From positions 529,587,755 through 529,651,754 of the forward strand of contig OX422215.1 of NCBI GenBank assembly GCA_949130495.1: a DNA stretch of 64,000 nucleotides, in the 5' to 3' direction. This DNA is from Sambucus nigra. Its lineage: Eukaryota; Streptophyta; Magnoliopsida; Dipsacales; Adoxaceae. Shown one piece after another: positions 11,174-20,189 of this stretch. The stretch's first letter is position 1, and each line of letters starts with the position of its first letter. Under the pieces are notes generated by a model, which did not search any database, was not told where the DNA came from, and was given only the letters and a program-made list of their open reading frames with translations. The position numbers and the translations under genes are program-made.

Positions 11174-12183
11174 TTGGACTAAACACAGCTCCTCAGGTAT
11201 ATCAAAGATGGATGGACAAAATCTTTAAAGACCTTAAAGATTTTTGCGTTGTCTATATAGATGACATTCTTGTTTTTTCCAAAACCATAGAAGAACATAG
11301 ATATCATCTGAAAATTATCTGTGAAAAATTCCAAAGACATGGAATCATTTTATCACCTAAGAAAATTGATGTTGAAAAAACAGAAATTAATTTTCTTGGC
11401 ATAATCCTAAACCAGGATGGCCTACAATTACAAGATCATATCATCTCTAAAATAAGAGATTTTAATGAGGAAATTTTGGATAAAAAACAATTACAAAGTT
11501 TCCTAGGAATCCTTAATTATGGAAGAAATTTCATAAAAGGATTATCTCAAAAAGAATTACCACTTCTTGAAAAACTCAAAAAGAATGAAGTTTTTACATG
11601 GAGTAATAATGATACTCTTGTTGTCAAAACAATTAAACAAGAAATTATTAATAATTGCCCAAAAGTTTATTTTCCTAAAATAGGAGATAAATTAATATTG
11701 GAAACTGATGCTTCGGATAATTGCTGGGGATGTGTTCTCAAAGCAATTCCTGCAGAATATTGGAATGAAAACAATCCTTCCAATACTTTTGGTATTCGTG
11801 GTAAGAAAACCACTATCCCAAAAATAATTCAAAAACATGAATTGATATGTGGATATAATTCAGGAAAATTTAAACCAAATGAACTGAATTATATTATTTT
11901 TGAAAAGGAATTATTAGCAATTAAGCTTGCTATTAAAAAATTCCATATTTTCTTAGCACCTGAAGACTTTATTGTCAGAACAGATAATAAAGCTGTCAAA
12001 GACTTCCTCATAAATAAAAGAAATATTTTTGAAGGAAGAAGACTTAAATGGTTCAACCAAATTGCTGTCTATACATTTGAAGTTGAACATTTAAATGGTA
12101 CTAATAATTTTCTTGCAGATTATCTTAGCAGGAACTATGAAGAAAAACCTACTAACCAAGTAGAGTTTTTAGAAACCCACTAA
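11155..12183 (+). CDS. EPRV polyprotein, C-terminal part (RT after break, RNase H)
   Basis: This is the downstream piece of the viral giant ORF, in the permuted position. It copies pregenomic RNA into DNA and degrades the RNA strand. It begins within RT (NVMPFGLNTAPQVYQRWMDK). The catalytic YIDD box is at 11,254-11,265, and conserved RT C-terminal blocks follow (INFLGIILNQDG). RNase H is marked by ETDASDNCWGC (about 11,701), KELLAIKLAI, RTDNKAVKDFL (about 11,980) and a terminal LADYLSRNYEE near 12,112. The stop is at 12,181-12,183. Counting bases, this piece stays in the same frame as the upstream piece (14,699-18,668) across the shared 19 bases. Together they make about 1,659 codons. As integrated, the piece has no own start. 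Confidence 0.9.
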   Translation, partial: QWNVMPFGLNTAPQVYQRWMDKIFKDLKDFCVVYIDDILVFSKTIEEHRYHLKIICEKFQRHGIILSPKKIDVEKTEINFLGIILNQDGLQLQDHIISKIRDFNEEILDKKQLQSFLGILNYGRNFIKGLSQKELPLLEKLKKNEVFTWSNNDTLVVKTIKQEIINNCPKVYFPKIGDKLILETDASDNCWGCVLKAIPAEYWNENNPSNTFGIRGKKTTIPKIIQKHELICGYNSGKFKPNELNYIIFEKELLAIKLAIKKFHIFLAPEDFIVRTDNKAVKDFLINKRNIFEGRRLKWFNQIAVYTFEVEHLNGTNNFLADYLSRNYEEKPTNQVEFLETH

Positions 12184-12276
12184 ACAAGTGGAGTATGTTG
12201 CATATTTTAAAATAACATCCACTAAACAAGTGGAATATTTTGAAATATATTTTATCAAAACCACTAAACAAGTGGA
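12149..12276 (+). repeat. Tandem 42-bp units with palindrome CCACTAAACAAGTGG
   Basis: CCACTAAACAAGTGG occurs at about 12,178, 12,220 and 12,261, at 42-bp spacing. A diverged copy (CTACTAACCAAGTAG) lies at about 12,150. Each can form a 5-bp stem. The array spans the end of the polymerase ORF and the spacer before the TAV start. Where translated, the unit gives TKQVE or TNQVE. Confidence 0.85.
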
Positions 12277-12278
12277 GT

Positions 12279-12291
12279 TTTCTATTTTCAG
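12279..12291 (+). promoter_or_regulatory. Candidate 3' splice site upstream of TAV start
   Basis: A pyrimidine-rich run ending in TTTTCAG (tttctattttcag) stands two bases before the TAV ATG at 12,293. Splicing to downstream ORFs is known in some caulimovirids. Possible donors lie in the leader (for example AAAG/GTTAGC near 14,188). This is inference from motifs only. Confidence 0.3.
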
Positions 12292-12292
12292 G

Positions 12293-13048
12293 ATGGGAGA
12301 TAAGCACCCAGGAGAAGTAAAAGGAGATTGGGTAATTGTTGCTAAAAAGGCAAAAACCCAAGCATCATCATCTACACAACCTAAACAAAATCCTGTTTAT
12401 GTTGTATTCAGTGGAAGAAATCCAGGCTTCTATGACAACTGGAATCAATGTTTTATGCAAGTAAACAAATACCCTGGTGCATGTCACCAAAAATTTGACA
12501 CTATGCCAGAAGCCATTACAGCATGGGAAAATTGGATGAAACAGTTAGGACCTCCTAATATGATTTACCAGTTCTCCAAACTACAGACCAAGGAAAGCCT
12601 CCTTGATACTGAAACTTATGACTTTCACAACCCAGGAATCCCTTGCGAGTTGTATACACCATTAAATGAAGCATGGAAATCTCATCTCCGAGATAAAAGA
12701 AAAGATTTTAGAAAAAATATGAGTATCCTTGCTAACAAAATTGCTGAACAAACAGCAACTTTGGACAAATTCAAAAGTCTGAGCCTTAAACTCATAAAAA
12801 GCTTAAACTATGAAAATGAAGATTTTCCTTTGGAAAAAATTGATACTTTTCTGGAATTTTCTGAATTACTGGAAAATGATTTTCCTGACAAGATCTTCAA
12901 CACTATCAGGAGAATTTGTCTATTTGAAAAAGCAAAGATAATTCTCCCACGTCCTCTATTCCAAATCGAAATTTTACCAAAAATCGAGGACCATGAGCAA
13001 AAGATAAAAAGTCTTTTACTCCAACATTTTTACTCTAGCTTAAATTAG
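12293..13048 (+). CDS. Translational transactivator/inclusion-body protein (TAV, ORF VI-like)
   Basis: The product is a 251-residue protein. In caulimovirids with this gene, the protein lets ribosomes reinitiate on polycistronic viral RNA and forms the matrix of viral factories. The diagnostic part is residues about 36-82: YVVFSGRNPGFYDNWNQC followed by a CHQKFDTMPEAITAW block. This is the RNase-H1 N-terminal-like fold shared by caulimovirid TAVs. A lysine-rich helical region follows. The open frame extends upstream to 12,188 without an ATG. I chose ATG 12,293 because it is the first in-frame ATG and directly follows the 42-bp repeats and a splice-acceptor-like motif. A six-codon ORF (12,195-12,215) lies upstream. 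A purine-rich stretch at 12,311-12,332 could be a plus-strand priming site. The next ORF starts 9 bp after its stop. Confidence 0.8.
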   Translation: MGDKHPGEVKGDWVIVAKKAKTQASSSTQPKQNPVYVVFSGRNPGFYDNWNQCFMQVNKYPGACHQKFDTMPEAITAWENWMKQLGPPNMIYQFSKLQTKESLLDTETYDFHNPGIPCELYTPLNEAWKSHLRDKRKDFRKNMSILANKIAEQTATLDKFKSLSLKLIKSLNYENEDFPLEKIDTFLEFSELLENDFPDKIFNTIRRICLFEKAKIILPRPLFQIEILPKIEDHEQKIKSLLLQHFYSSLN

Positions 13049-13057
13049 AGTGATGAC

Positions 13058-13750
13058 ATGCCAAAACTGCATTTCATTACTGAAGAAGGATATCCACCTT
13101 GGGATATTGAAACAATTGAATGGGGGTTAGTAAACAAACTAATCTTCTCCAGTGTAGCCTGTTCCACTCATTTTGAATTTTTACCTATGATGATCAAAAC
13201 CATGATCTATCATCTATTGACAAAAAGCAGGTACACATATACTCGCTATCTGTCATTTCATATCACAAGCACAATTGGTTGGCGATCAAGAGAAATTTTC
13301 TATCAACCCTACCAGATCTGGTACCTCAGAGCTACTGAGGACTACGAATGGGACGAGATTGAACAAAATTGGGAAATTGCACTTAATGTACCGCTGGACC
13401 AGTTGGACACAACGAGATATTGGTCACAAAACCTGATCAATACTTCAAACCATGCAGATTATTTTTGTCGGGAATCAGCATTAAAATTCATGGTAACTAA
13501 TGGCAGACGATTATTTGTTACCGATTTACCGATAAATTATACTACCTCGCTTGAACAACGAGCGGCAGTAAGGGAGTTTCTAAATAATTTGAAAAACAAA
13601 AATAATTTGGATGTTCCCTTTGAACAATTAAGCCGTGCGGAGGAATACGAACAAGCCCAATTACATGGACCTCCAAATCACAGCCCTAACGATAGTATGT
13701 CTTTCGACTCTGTCGCTGAGGCCAATATTGCCAATGCATTCGATGCATGA
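13058..13750 (+). CDS. EPRV ORF of unknown function (230 aa)
   Basis: The frame is intact, starting at ATG 13,058, nine bases after the TAV stop. It ends about 85 bases before the as-1-like promoter element. I do not recognise a domain. The N-terminal half is rich in aromatic residues (WDIETIEWGLVNKLIFSS; FYQPYQIWYLRATEDYEWDE). The C-terminal third is charged and ends in a polar tail (ANIANAFDA). There is no signal peptide and no convincing membrane segment. Some TAV-bearing caulimovirids carry an extra small ORF near the end of the genome with no settled role, and this occupies the same place. Its uninterrupted frame, in the same state as its neighbours, argues that it is a real viral gene. 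Confidence 0.7.
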   Translation: MPKLHFITEEGYPPWDIETIEWGLVNKLIFSSVACSTHFEFLPMMIKTMIYHLLTKSRYTYTRYLSFHITSTIGWRSREIFYQPYQIWYLRATEDYEWDEIEQNWEIALNVPLDQLDTTRYWSQNLINTSNHADYFCRESALKFMVTNGRRLFVTDLPINYTTSLEQRAAVREFLNNLKNKNNLDVPFEQLSRAEEYEQAQLHGPPNHSPNDSMSFDSVAEANIANAFDA

Positions 13751-13836
13751 CAATTGGAACAAGGAAATAAACCCACATGGACGACTGCAATTCATCCAGC
13801 ACACGAAGTGGGATATGCACATGGACAGTAAACAGC

Positions 13837-13853
13837 TGACGCATGTGATGACG
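13837..13853 (+). promoter_or_regulatory. as-1-like tandem TGACG element
   Basis: TGACGCATGTGATGACG contains two TGACG motifs 7 bp apart. That is the arrangement of the as-1 element of the CaMV 35S promoter, bound by TGA-type bZIP factors. It lies about 180 bp upstream of the viral TATA box. Confidence 0.7.
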
Positions 13854-14032
13854 ATTTGGACGTTTAAAACAAAAACATCCAAATCAGTTACTATTTACTT
13901 TTTTGAATCATTGTAAAATACTGTGTGCTTTTACTGTGCAAATCACTGTGCACTTTACATTCAGCAGCCCACGTTTATGTTTTCTTTTCTTTGTTTATTC
14001 ATTAAGAAAAAGCTAAGGTTATCCTTTAGAGG

Positions 14033-14041
14033 CTATAAAAG
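14033..14041 (+). promoter_or_regulatory. EPRV pregenomic RNA TATA box
   Basis: CTATAAAAG lies 120 bp upstream of the primer binding site, inside the only long non-coding region of the virus. The pregenomic RNA would start at about 14,065. TTGTAA repeats just downstream may serve 3'-end formation. Confidence 0.7.
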
Positions 14042-14160
14042 GAGAGCTTCTCCTCAATTGTAAATCATCAGTTGTAATTTTCTCTTTCTCTTTTGTACTC
14101 TCTTTCTCCACATATAATATTAGTCCGATCATTTCCGATCTGTGTTATTATTTTTGTTAT

Positions 14161-14173
14161 TGGTATCAGAGCC
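14161..14173 (+). other. EPRV tRNA-Met primer binding site (genome position 1)
   Basis: TGGTATCAGAGCC is complementary to the 3' end of plant initiator tRNA-Met. It is the minus-strand DNA priming site of caulimovirids and by convention position 1 of the circular map. Confidence 0.9.
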
Positions 14174-14203
14174 TACTTGTGATCAAAGGTTAGCATTATA
14201 ACT

Positions 14204-14372
14204 ATGTTTATATTGTTATGCTAGTATGAATGTTAAAGTAGAAACTATTATACTCCATCACAGAACTTATGTTTATGGAGGAAATTTTAGGGTAAAATAT
14301 AAAGTTTTTGGAACTAAGTGTCGTAATAATTGTTGTATGAAATATCGTTTAATCCTAGTTTTATATAAATAA
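14204..14372 (+). other. EPRV leader short ORFs
   Basis: The 540-base leader contains several short ORFs. One of 6 codons is at 14,204-14,224, one of 3 codons at 14,218-14,229, and one of 48 codons at 14,226-14,372. In other caulimovirids a short leader ORF next to a hairpin allows ribosome shunting to the first large ORF. I have not shown the hairpin here. The 48-codon ORF has no recognisable domain. Confidence 0.45.
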
Positions 14373-14465
14373 CTATGTTATTTAATATTACTATTTGTTT
14401 TGTCGCTAAGATTGGTATATGCAGTTATAATCTCCATATTATAATCAAGTTACGACTGTCATTGT

Positions 14466-14491
14466 AAAAAAAAAAAAAAAAAAAAAAAAAA
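14466..14491 (+). repeat. A26 tract in EPRV leader
   Basis: An uninterrupted run of 26 A lies between the short leader ORFs and the ORF start at 14,699. It may be a genuine viral feature, later slippage, or an assembly effect. Confidence 0.9.
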
Positions 14492-14698
14492 GAGTAAAAA
14501 GTCACGGTGAATTAAATATAAAGATATTATTATATTATTTTGAAAATCTTTAAAAGTTTTCATAAAACCCATATCCCTATTATTGTTTCAAAGCCCATAT
14601 TTCCATTTGCCAAAAAGCTACTCTAGTTAAGCAATAGGCATTAGGAAAACTGGTTTTAGGCACCTGAAACAACATATAATAGGAGGTCTTAGGTACCA

Positions 14699-17600
14699 AT
14701 GGAATCTCGAAAAGATAAACAAAATAATAATAATATTAATCTACAATGTTTAGCACCATCGTTACAAAAAGATGAGTCTATGTATAATCATAGTTTACAT
14801 ATAGATAAAAAATCTGAAAATGATATTAGTAAAATTAGTACTACGTTAAATAGTTTAACTGATATAGTTTTTAGTTGGGTCAAACGAACTGAAAGACATC
14901 AGGTCGTTAATCAAAATTATGTAGAGAAAAAATTAGATTGTATTGAATTCAACTTAAACAAAGTTGATCAAAAAATTAGTCAACTCGAAACGGTTACAAA
15001 TTTAGATCTAAAAGAGGAGACTAAAAAACAAATTGAAAATCTATTAACCAAAATAGATAATCAAAATCCAGAACAAACTGGAATGAATAACCCAGGGGAT
15101 AACAAAATTCCTAGGTTATATTATGGTTCGGAAGAAATTAAAGCTCTTCAAACAGAAGAATTTAATTACACCGAATATATAAACATTCGTGAAATATTAG
15201 ATTATTGGAAACATCTATACAAAGATCCAATATTAACTGTTTCAGAATGTAATAAACTCATTGAACAAATACAAACCACGTATTTGGAAAATGAAAAATT
15301 ATTACAACACTATCAGTATGAATTAAACCAATATTCATCTGATGAAGAAGAAATTCCACCACATGTAGTAAATACAATTGATGGAAAAAGGAAGGCTGAA
15401 GACCCACTTCAGGAATTCCAAAATTGGGAAGCTTTTGAAGATTATATGCAAACCCCTGCATATAAAAATGAAAAAGAAGATTTTGTTAAAACAGGCAATG
15501 CTTCTACAAGTAATACTAAAAATGAGGATGAACTAAACCCTTTTTTCCTAAGAAGAGATAATTTGAATAAACAAAATATATCTCAACATGGTATTTATCT
15601 TGATCTAAGGCATATACCTTTTAAAGATCAAGAACAAACTATTAATGAGTGGGCACAATCCATGTCTATACTCATTACTAATTATAAGAGTACATGGTCT
15701 AAAGAAAAAATTTTAGACTACCTTGCTGCAACACTCCAAGGTGATGTTTTACAGTGGTTGCAACAATGGGAAAGCTCAGAAAAAGGAATTCCGCAAAAAA
15801 CTGAACTCCTACAAACCTTCAAATCTTTTGATGAAATATTAAAAGGATTTGTTGAAATAATTAAAGAAAATCTAATTGGATATACTGGAGAACCCAGACT
15901 CCAAGAAGATGCGTGTTACATCTTATCTAAACTAGAATTATGTAACATTTGTCAATTTGAAGAATTTGTTGAACTATATAAAAAATATTATTTCAAACTA
16001 AAACATTCAGAGACCAAACACTGGATGGATCAATTCTTTCATAAACTCCCAAACGCATGGGATGAAATAGCCTTAAAATCTTATCCCGGCTGGTTAAAAA
16101 CCATCGGAAAGGATGAAAAAGATGACAATCTTGGTTTTCGCATAAATTGGGTATTAAGAAAAATATCTGACCACTGCATTGAAATAAAAGCCAAGAAACA
16201 AGTTAAAAATCAAATCACGAATTCTAAAGCTGGTTATAAATGTTGTGATAAGATTTTAAAAGAAAACTGGAAAATAGGATGTAATCCACCTCCTAGAAAT
16301 TCCAAATATTCTAAATATTCTCGAAAGAGAAAATTTAAATGGAAACCTTGGAAAAAGAAAAAATCTATTTCAAAGATTAAAAAATATATTAGAAAAAAGA
16401 AACCTTCTAAAAAACCACCTCTAAAAAAGAAGTGCCGTTGTTACATTTGCAACGAAGAAGGCCATTATGCACCTGATTGTCCTAAAAAAGGAAAAAGTGC
16501 AAATAAAATGATAAAATTTCTTGAAGAACAAGAATTAGAAATATTCTATGGAGAAGATTTATCTGATTTGGATATTTCTAATTATGAAATTTTATATGAG
16601 ATTGAATCTGATTCGGAAACATCCGATGAAGAATTCGTATTTATGTATAATACTGCCGAAGTGCGAGGTAGTAGCGAAGATGAGCTACAAACAATAGCCC
16701 TTCGTGAAATAGTTGGAGAAGAAATCACTTTTACCAACGAACAACTACAAGAAATTGATAATCAAAGGCAACTTATAAAAAAGGAAGATGTCTATAAATT
16801 ATCAAAATTCAAATTATTCTCAACAAGAATATTTGAACAATTTAATGGTAATACTACTGCTGGCTCAACAGATGATGAAACAGCAGATATTAAACTTTTT
16901 GATTTAAAAAAGATCAAAAGATGGAAAAAGAAACACCCAAATATTAAATATATACACATCGGGTTTATTCAAATCTGTATTACTGCCCTGTTTAGACAAG
17001 GTATGGATACACCCGTAGCTATACTGGTTTTAGACAAAAGATTCAGTAATCCTATGAATGCCATAATTGGAGGAGTCCAATCCAATTTGGTAAATGGAGT
17101 TATTTGGTTTAATATAAAACCAAATTTCTTCATATCTATTGATGATCCAAACATTGAGGAATCTGTCATTATAAAAATCCAAACCAAAGGAATAGGAATG
17201 AAAGATACCTCACGAAATATGTCAATACATTGGAAAACAATTCATGAATTGACAACTCTACCACATACAAATACACAAAATGTGGATAGAAATATTATAG
17301 AAATATTTGAACCTCGACCATTTGATTCGGCAATACAGCCCAGATTAATCAACTGGAGAGATTTGGAAGTACCAAAACAATGGATACTACCCCAAATAAC
17401 AGAACCACCTCCTGAAAAACAACAAAACAGCGTTGAATTACAGGTATCTGGTAATAATGTATATTTTAAAAATAAACATTCAGAAAATTGGCAAAAGAAT
17501 TTTCCTGACAATGATTGGGAAAAATTAAAGGGAAAAAACCTTTTAAAAGGCGAAAGTAGTAATAGTAAACCTCCTATTGCTATGAAAAATATACAAGTAC

Positions 17601-18668
17601 CAATATTACCTGGAACAAATTATCTAAAAGAAGATAATATAAAATCCAGTCAAATTTATCATTTCCAATTAGGAAAAGAAGAAATAATCTTCTCACCAAG
17701 CCATGGAAAGAGAAGATATACTTATGTATTAGGTTACTTCAATTTTGCAGGCTATAAACCATATAGTCTTTGCACATTAATTGATACAGGAGCAACTATA
17801 TGTTCTTGTAGACCTAATGCTTTACCTCCTGAAAAATGGATAAAAATGAAAAACCCTATTGCTGTAACAGGCATCAATGGGACACAAAATTTTATTGATT
17901 TAAAAGCCAAAAAAGTGGCTATATGGTTTAATGAAAAGAAATTCATTATTCTGAAAATCTTATGCTTTCCAAAAATGCATGGAGATTTTATTCTAGGCAA
18001 CAATTTTATCTCAGAATATTTGCCTATAAGTATTGATGAGGGAACTATAAATTTAACCCTCAACAAAGATGTAGTAAAAATCCCTTTACTACAACAACAT
18101 AAATATAAGTGCGAAAGAGATTTTCGCCCCACTAAGAAAGGGGATATAACTCCTTTTATCAAAGCCCTTGAAGAAACTCATTGGCTTTATACTATATTAA
18201 TTGATAATTTTAGTGAAAACCCACTAAAATTATGGAATAAAAGTCCAAGATATTGTAATCTCAGACTAAGAGATCCCAATGTCATTATAAGAGTAAAACC
18301 AATGATCTACACCAGAAATGATATAGATGAATTTGATAAACAAATCAAAGAATTATTGGATATAAACCTTATTGAAGAAACAATAAGTCCACACTCTAGC
18401 CCTGCCTTCATGGTGAGAAAACATAATGAAGTCATGAGAGGAAAAGCTAGAATGGTTATAAATTACAAAAGACTAAATGAACAATTAGAATTTGATGGTT
18501 ATTTTATTCCAAGAAAATATGTATTAATTAACCAAACTAAAGGAAAAAAGTTCTTTAGCAAATTCGATTATAAATCTGGATTTTGGCAGTTAAAACTAAC
18601 TGAAGAATCTAAGCCATTGACAGCCTTTAGTACCCCTAGAGGACACTATCAATGGAATGTTATGCCTT
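14699..18668 (+). CDS. EPRV polyprotein, N-terminal part (coat, zinc knuckle, movement protein, protease, RT start)
   Basis: About 1,323 viral codons from ATG 14,699 (context accATGG). Residues about 1-560 are a coiled-coil-prone, acidic then lysine-rich coat region. A CCHC knuckle (CYICNEEGHYAPDC, about 581-594) binds RNA. A 30K-type movement-protein region follows at about 725-880, recognised by YIHIGFIQICITALFRQGMD and by NPMNAIIGGVQSNLVNGVIW. This family moves virus between cells. The aspartic protease active site is LIDTGAT (about 1,027). RT begins by about 1,190 and shows MVINYKRLNEQ and FSKFDYKSGFWQ before the break at 18,668. The frame then runs 41 bases into host DNA and stops at 18,709. 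No stop or frameshift lies in the viral part. The rest of RT and RNase H are at 11,155-12,183. A movement domain after the coat knuckle, fused to pol, is unusual. Confidence 0.9.
18650..18668 (+). repeat. EPRV terminal direct repeat, right
   Basis: This is identical to 11,155-11,173. Two bases later, at 18,671, host sequence resumes (atcatacctccacatccg) and matches copy B from 46,974. Confidence 0.9.
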
Positions 18669-19526
18669 ATATCATACCTCCACATCCGCAAGTTCAAAGA
18701 GGCGTGTGAAACTTTTAGCGATCAAGCGTGCACCCAAAACATCAATTGTCTAAAACGTTTTTCCTTCTCCCTGCAGGACAAGTCCAAGACTTGGCTAAGG
18801 TATTTGGCACCAAACTCTATAGGAACATGGAGACATATGCAAGCTATGTTTATCTTGAAATTATTTCCCCTACATCGAACCAACCCCATAAAAGCTCAAA
18901 TTGAAACATTTAAATAACATGCTAATGAGCCTTTTGATAAATGTTGTGATCGGTTTAACGAGTTGCTTAATATGTGACCACACCATAGATTTCATAAGTG
19001 GAGACTTATCTCCTTTATTCATCACACGCTCAAATTATGTTCCAAATAACTCGTGGAAACTATGTGCCAAGGGAAATTTATAGTGTTGGGTAAGGACAAT
19101 GCCAAGGCTAGTCTTAAGTATGTCGCCGAGACTACTTAATCGTGGGAGACATCTAATCCAAATGCCCAAACCCAGCATTAACAAATGTCCACACTTCTTT
19201 AAGTGTATGGACTCTATCAGTTAGACAAAGAGGCCGACTTGAAACTTCAAATCAACCATCTTGCTAAAAGACTGGAAGACGTAGTCGAATCCTGAGGAAG
19301 AGAAACATTCATCTCCACTTGAGAAGAGATAGAGGAAATGTACGGTATTTACGACACGGGGCATTCAATGAAGGAATGCTCAACGATACCTGCCTACAAA
19401 GTTATGCTTCAAGAGAAAGTGGAAGTGGCATGATATTCTAAGGGTAATTTTAATGCCCTTCACGGGAATTCTTATAAACTTTCGTAGAGGAACCATCCCG
19501 GTTTTAGTTGTGGGTACCAACATGTT

Positions 19527-20102
19527 GTGTTGAATCCTAATTCACACATTGCACCTCCTCCACCACCGCCTCGACATCTCAAACAAGCTACACACATGCA
19601 AGCAGTGAGTCCGACAACCTATATAATCCCACCACGGAGAAATCTCGAGGGTACCTTGAACCAATTTATGCAAGATCAATCGGCAACCAACGCTCAAAAT
19701 GCCAAAATGTTTGCCAAAATAAATGCAAATATTTCTAGATTGCAATATTCCTTGGGTGTCCAAGAGAAGGGTAAGTTTCCTGCCCAGGGCCAAAAAACCC
19801 TTAATGGTCAAAATTGTGTTATCTCTAACCCCGATAAAAATCAAGAGCAATGTAGTAAGGTAACCACTCTATGTAGTGGGAGAGTCGTTGATTTGTCACC
19901 TCCTCTACACGACGAGCAAAATGACAAGGAGATTTCTCCCGACACAAAAGAGGTCGAAGATGTCCCTTTGAGAAAGAGTGATAATAATGACACAGTTAGG
20001 CCCAAGGTCATTTTAAAACTTCTCATTGCTACTCCACACCCTCAACGGTTGGTCTCTCAGACCAAAGAGACCTCCCGTGACCATGTCCAAGATGCTATCT
20101 AA
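19527..20102 (+). pseudogene. Athila-like gag C-terminal region (copy A)
   Basis: The open stretch has 191 codons. A proline-rich start (PPPPPRHLKQATHMQ) is followed by LNQFMQDQSATNAQNAKMFA and then TTLCSGRVVDLSPP. The last is the 'TTLRSGK..D' block that follows the capsid in Athila-group elements. It is part of a gag-protease polyprotein that no longer reads through from gag upstream. The copy-B counterpart, 47,827-48,402, has the same length. Confidence 0.7.
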
Positions 20103-20189
20103 AAATGAAATGTTAATTTATCTTTTCTCGAGACGATAAAGCAAATTCCCACTTACGCTAAGTTTCTAAAGGAATTACTCACGGTGAAA

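Larger units (their letters stand above)
11155..18668 (+). mobile_element. Endogenous pararetrovirus (Caulimoviridae), complete permuted genome
   Basis: This is a linear insert of one circular viral genome, opened inside the RT domain. The same 19 bases (caatggaatgttatgcctt) lie at both ends (11,155-11,173 and 18,650-18,668), giving a circle of about 7,495 bp. It contains a tRNA-Met PBS, a leader, a giant ORF (coat, movement protein, protease, RT, RNase H), a TAV ORF, an ORF of unknown function and a promoter. It has no LTRs and no integrase, as expected for caulimovirids, which integrate by host repair. Copy B carries the unoccupied site. No ORF contains stops or frameshifts, which suggests a fairly recent arrival. 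Confidence 0.93.
11022..18917 (+). pseudogene. Athila-like gag, split by EPRV insertion (copy A)
   Basis: The gag N-terminal part (11,022-11,154) is separated from its continuation (18,671-18,917) by the virus. The continuation shows the conserved retrotransposon gag block: FSFSLQDKSKTWLRYLAP and FILKLFPLHRTNPIKAQIET. In copy B (46,813-47,220) the same region is one open frame, and the stretch between the break points (46,947-46,973) is missing from copy A. The host sequence is therefore gag with a 27-bp loss at the insertion point. Downstream (19,300-19,420) a knuckle-like remnant reads GHSMKECSTIPAYK. Confidence 0.75.

Noticed and set aside
12188..12292. Extending the TAV ORF upstream to 12,188
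   Set aside because: The upstream extension begins at a GTG codon and simply translates the 42-bp repeats. The first in-frame ATG is 12,293.
13635..13916. Overlapping ORF of 93 codons at the end of the unknown viral ORF
   Set aside because: It lies in another frame of 13,058-13,750 and runs into the promoter region with no domain signal, so it is most likely a shadow.
18669..18709. C-terminal extension of the viral polyprotein to 18,709
   Set aside because: The last 41 bases are host Athila-like gag sequence read in another frame after the viral break point. They are not viral protein.
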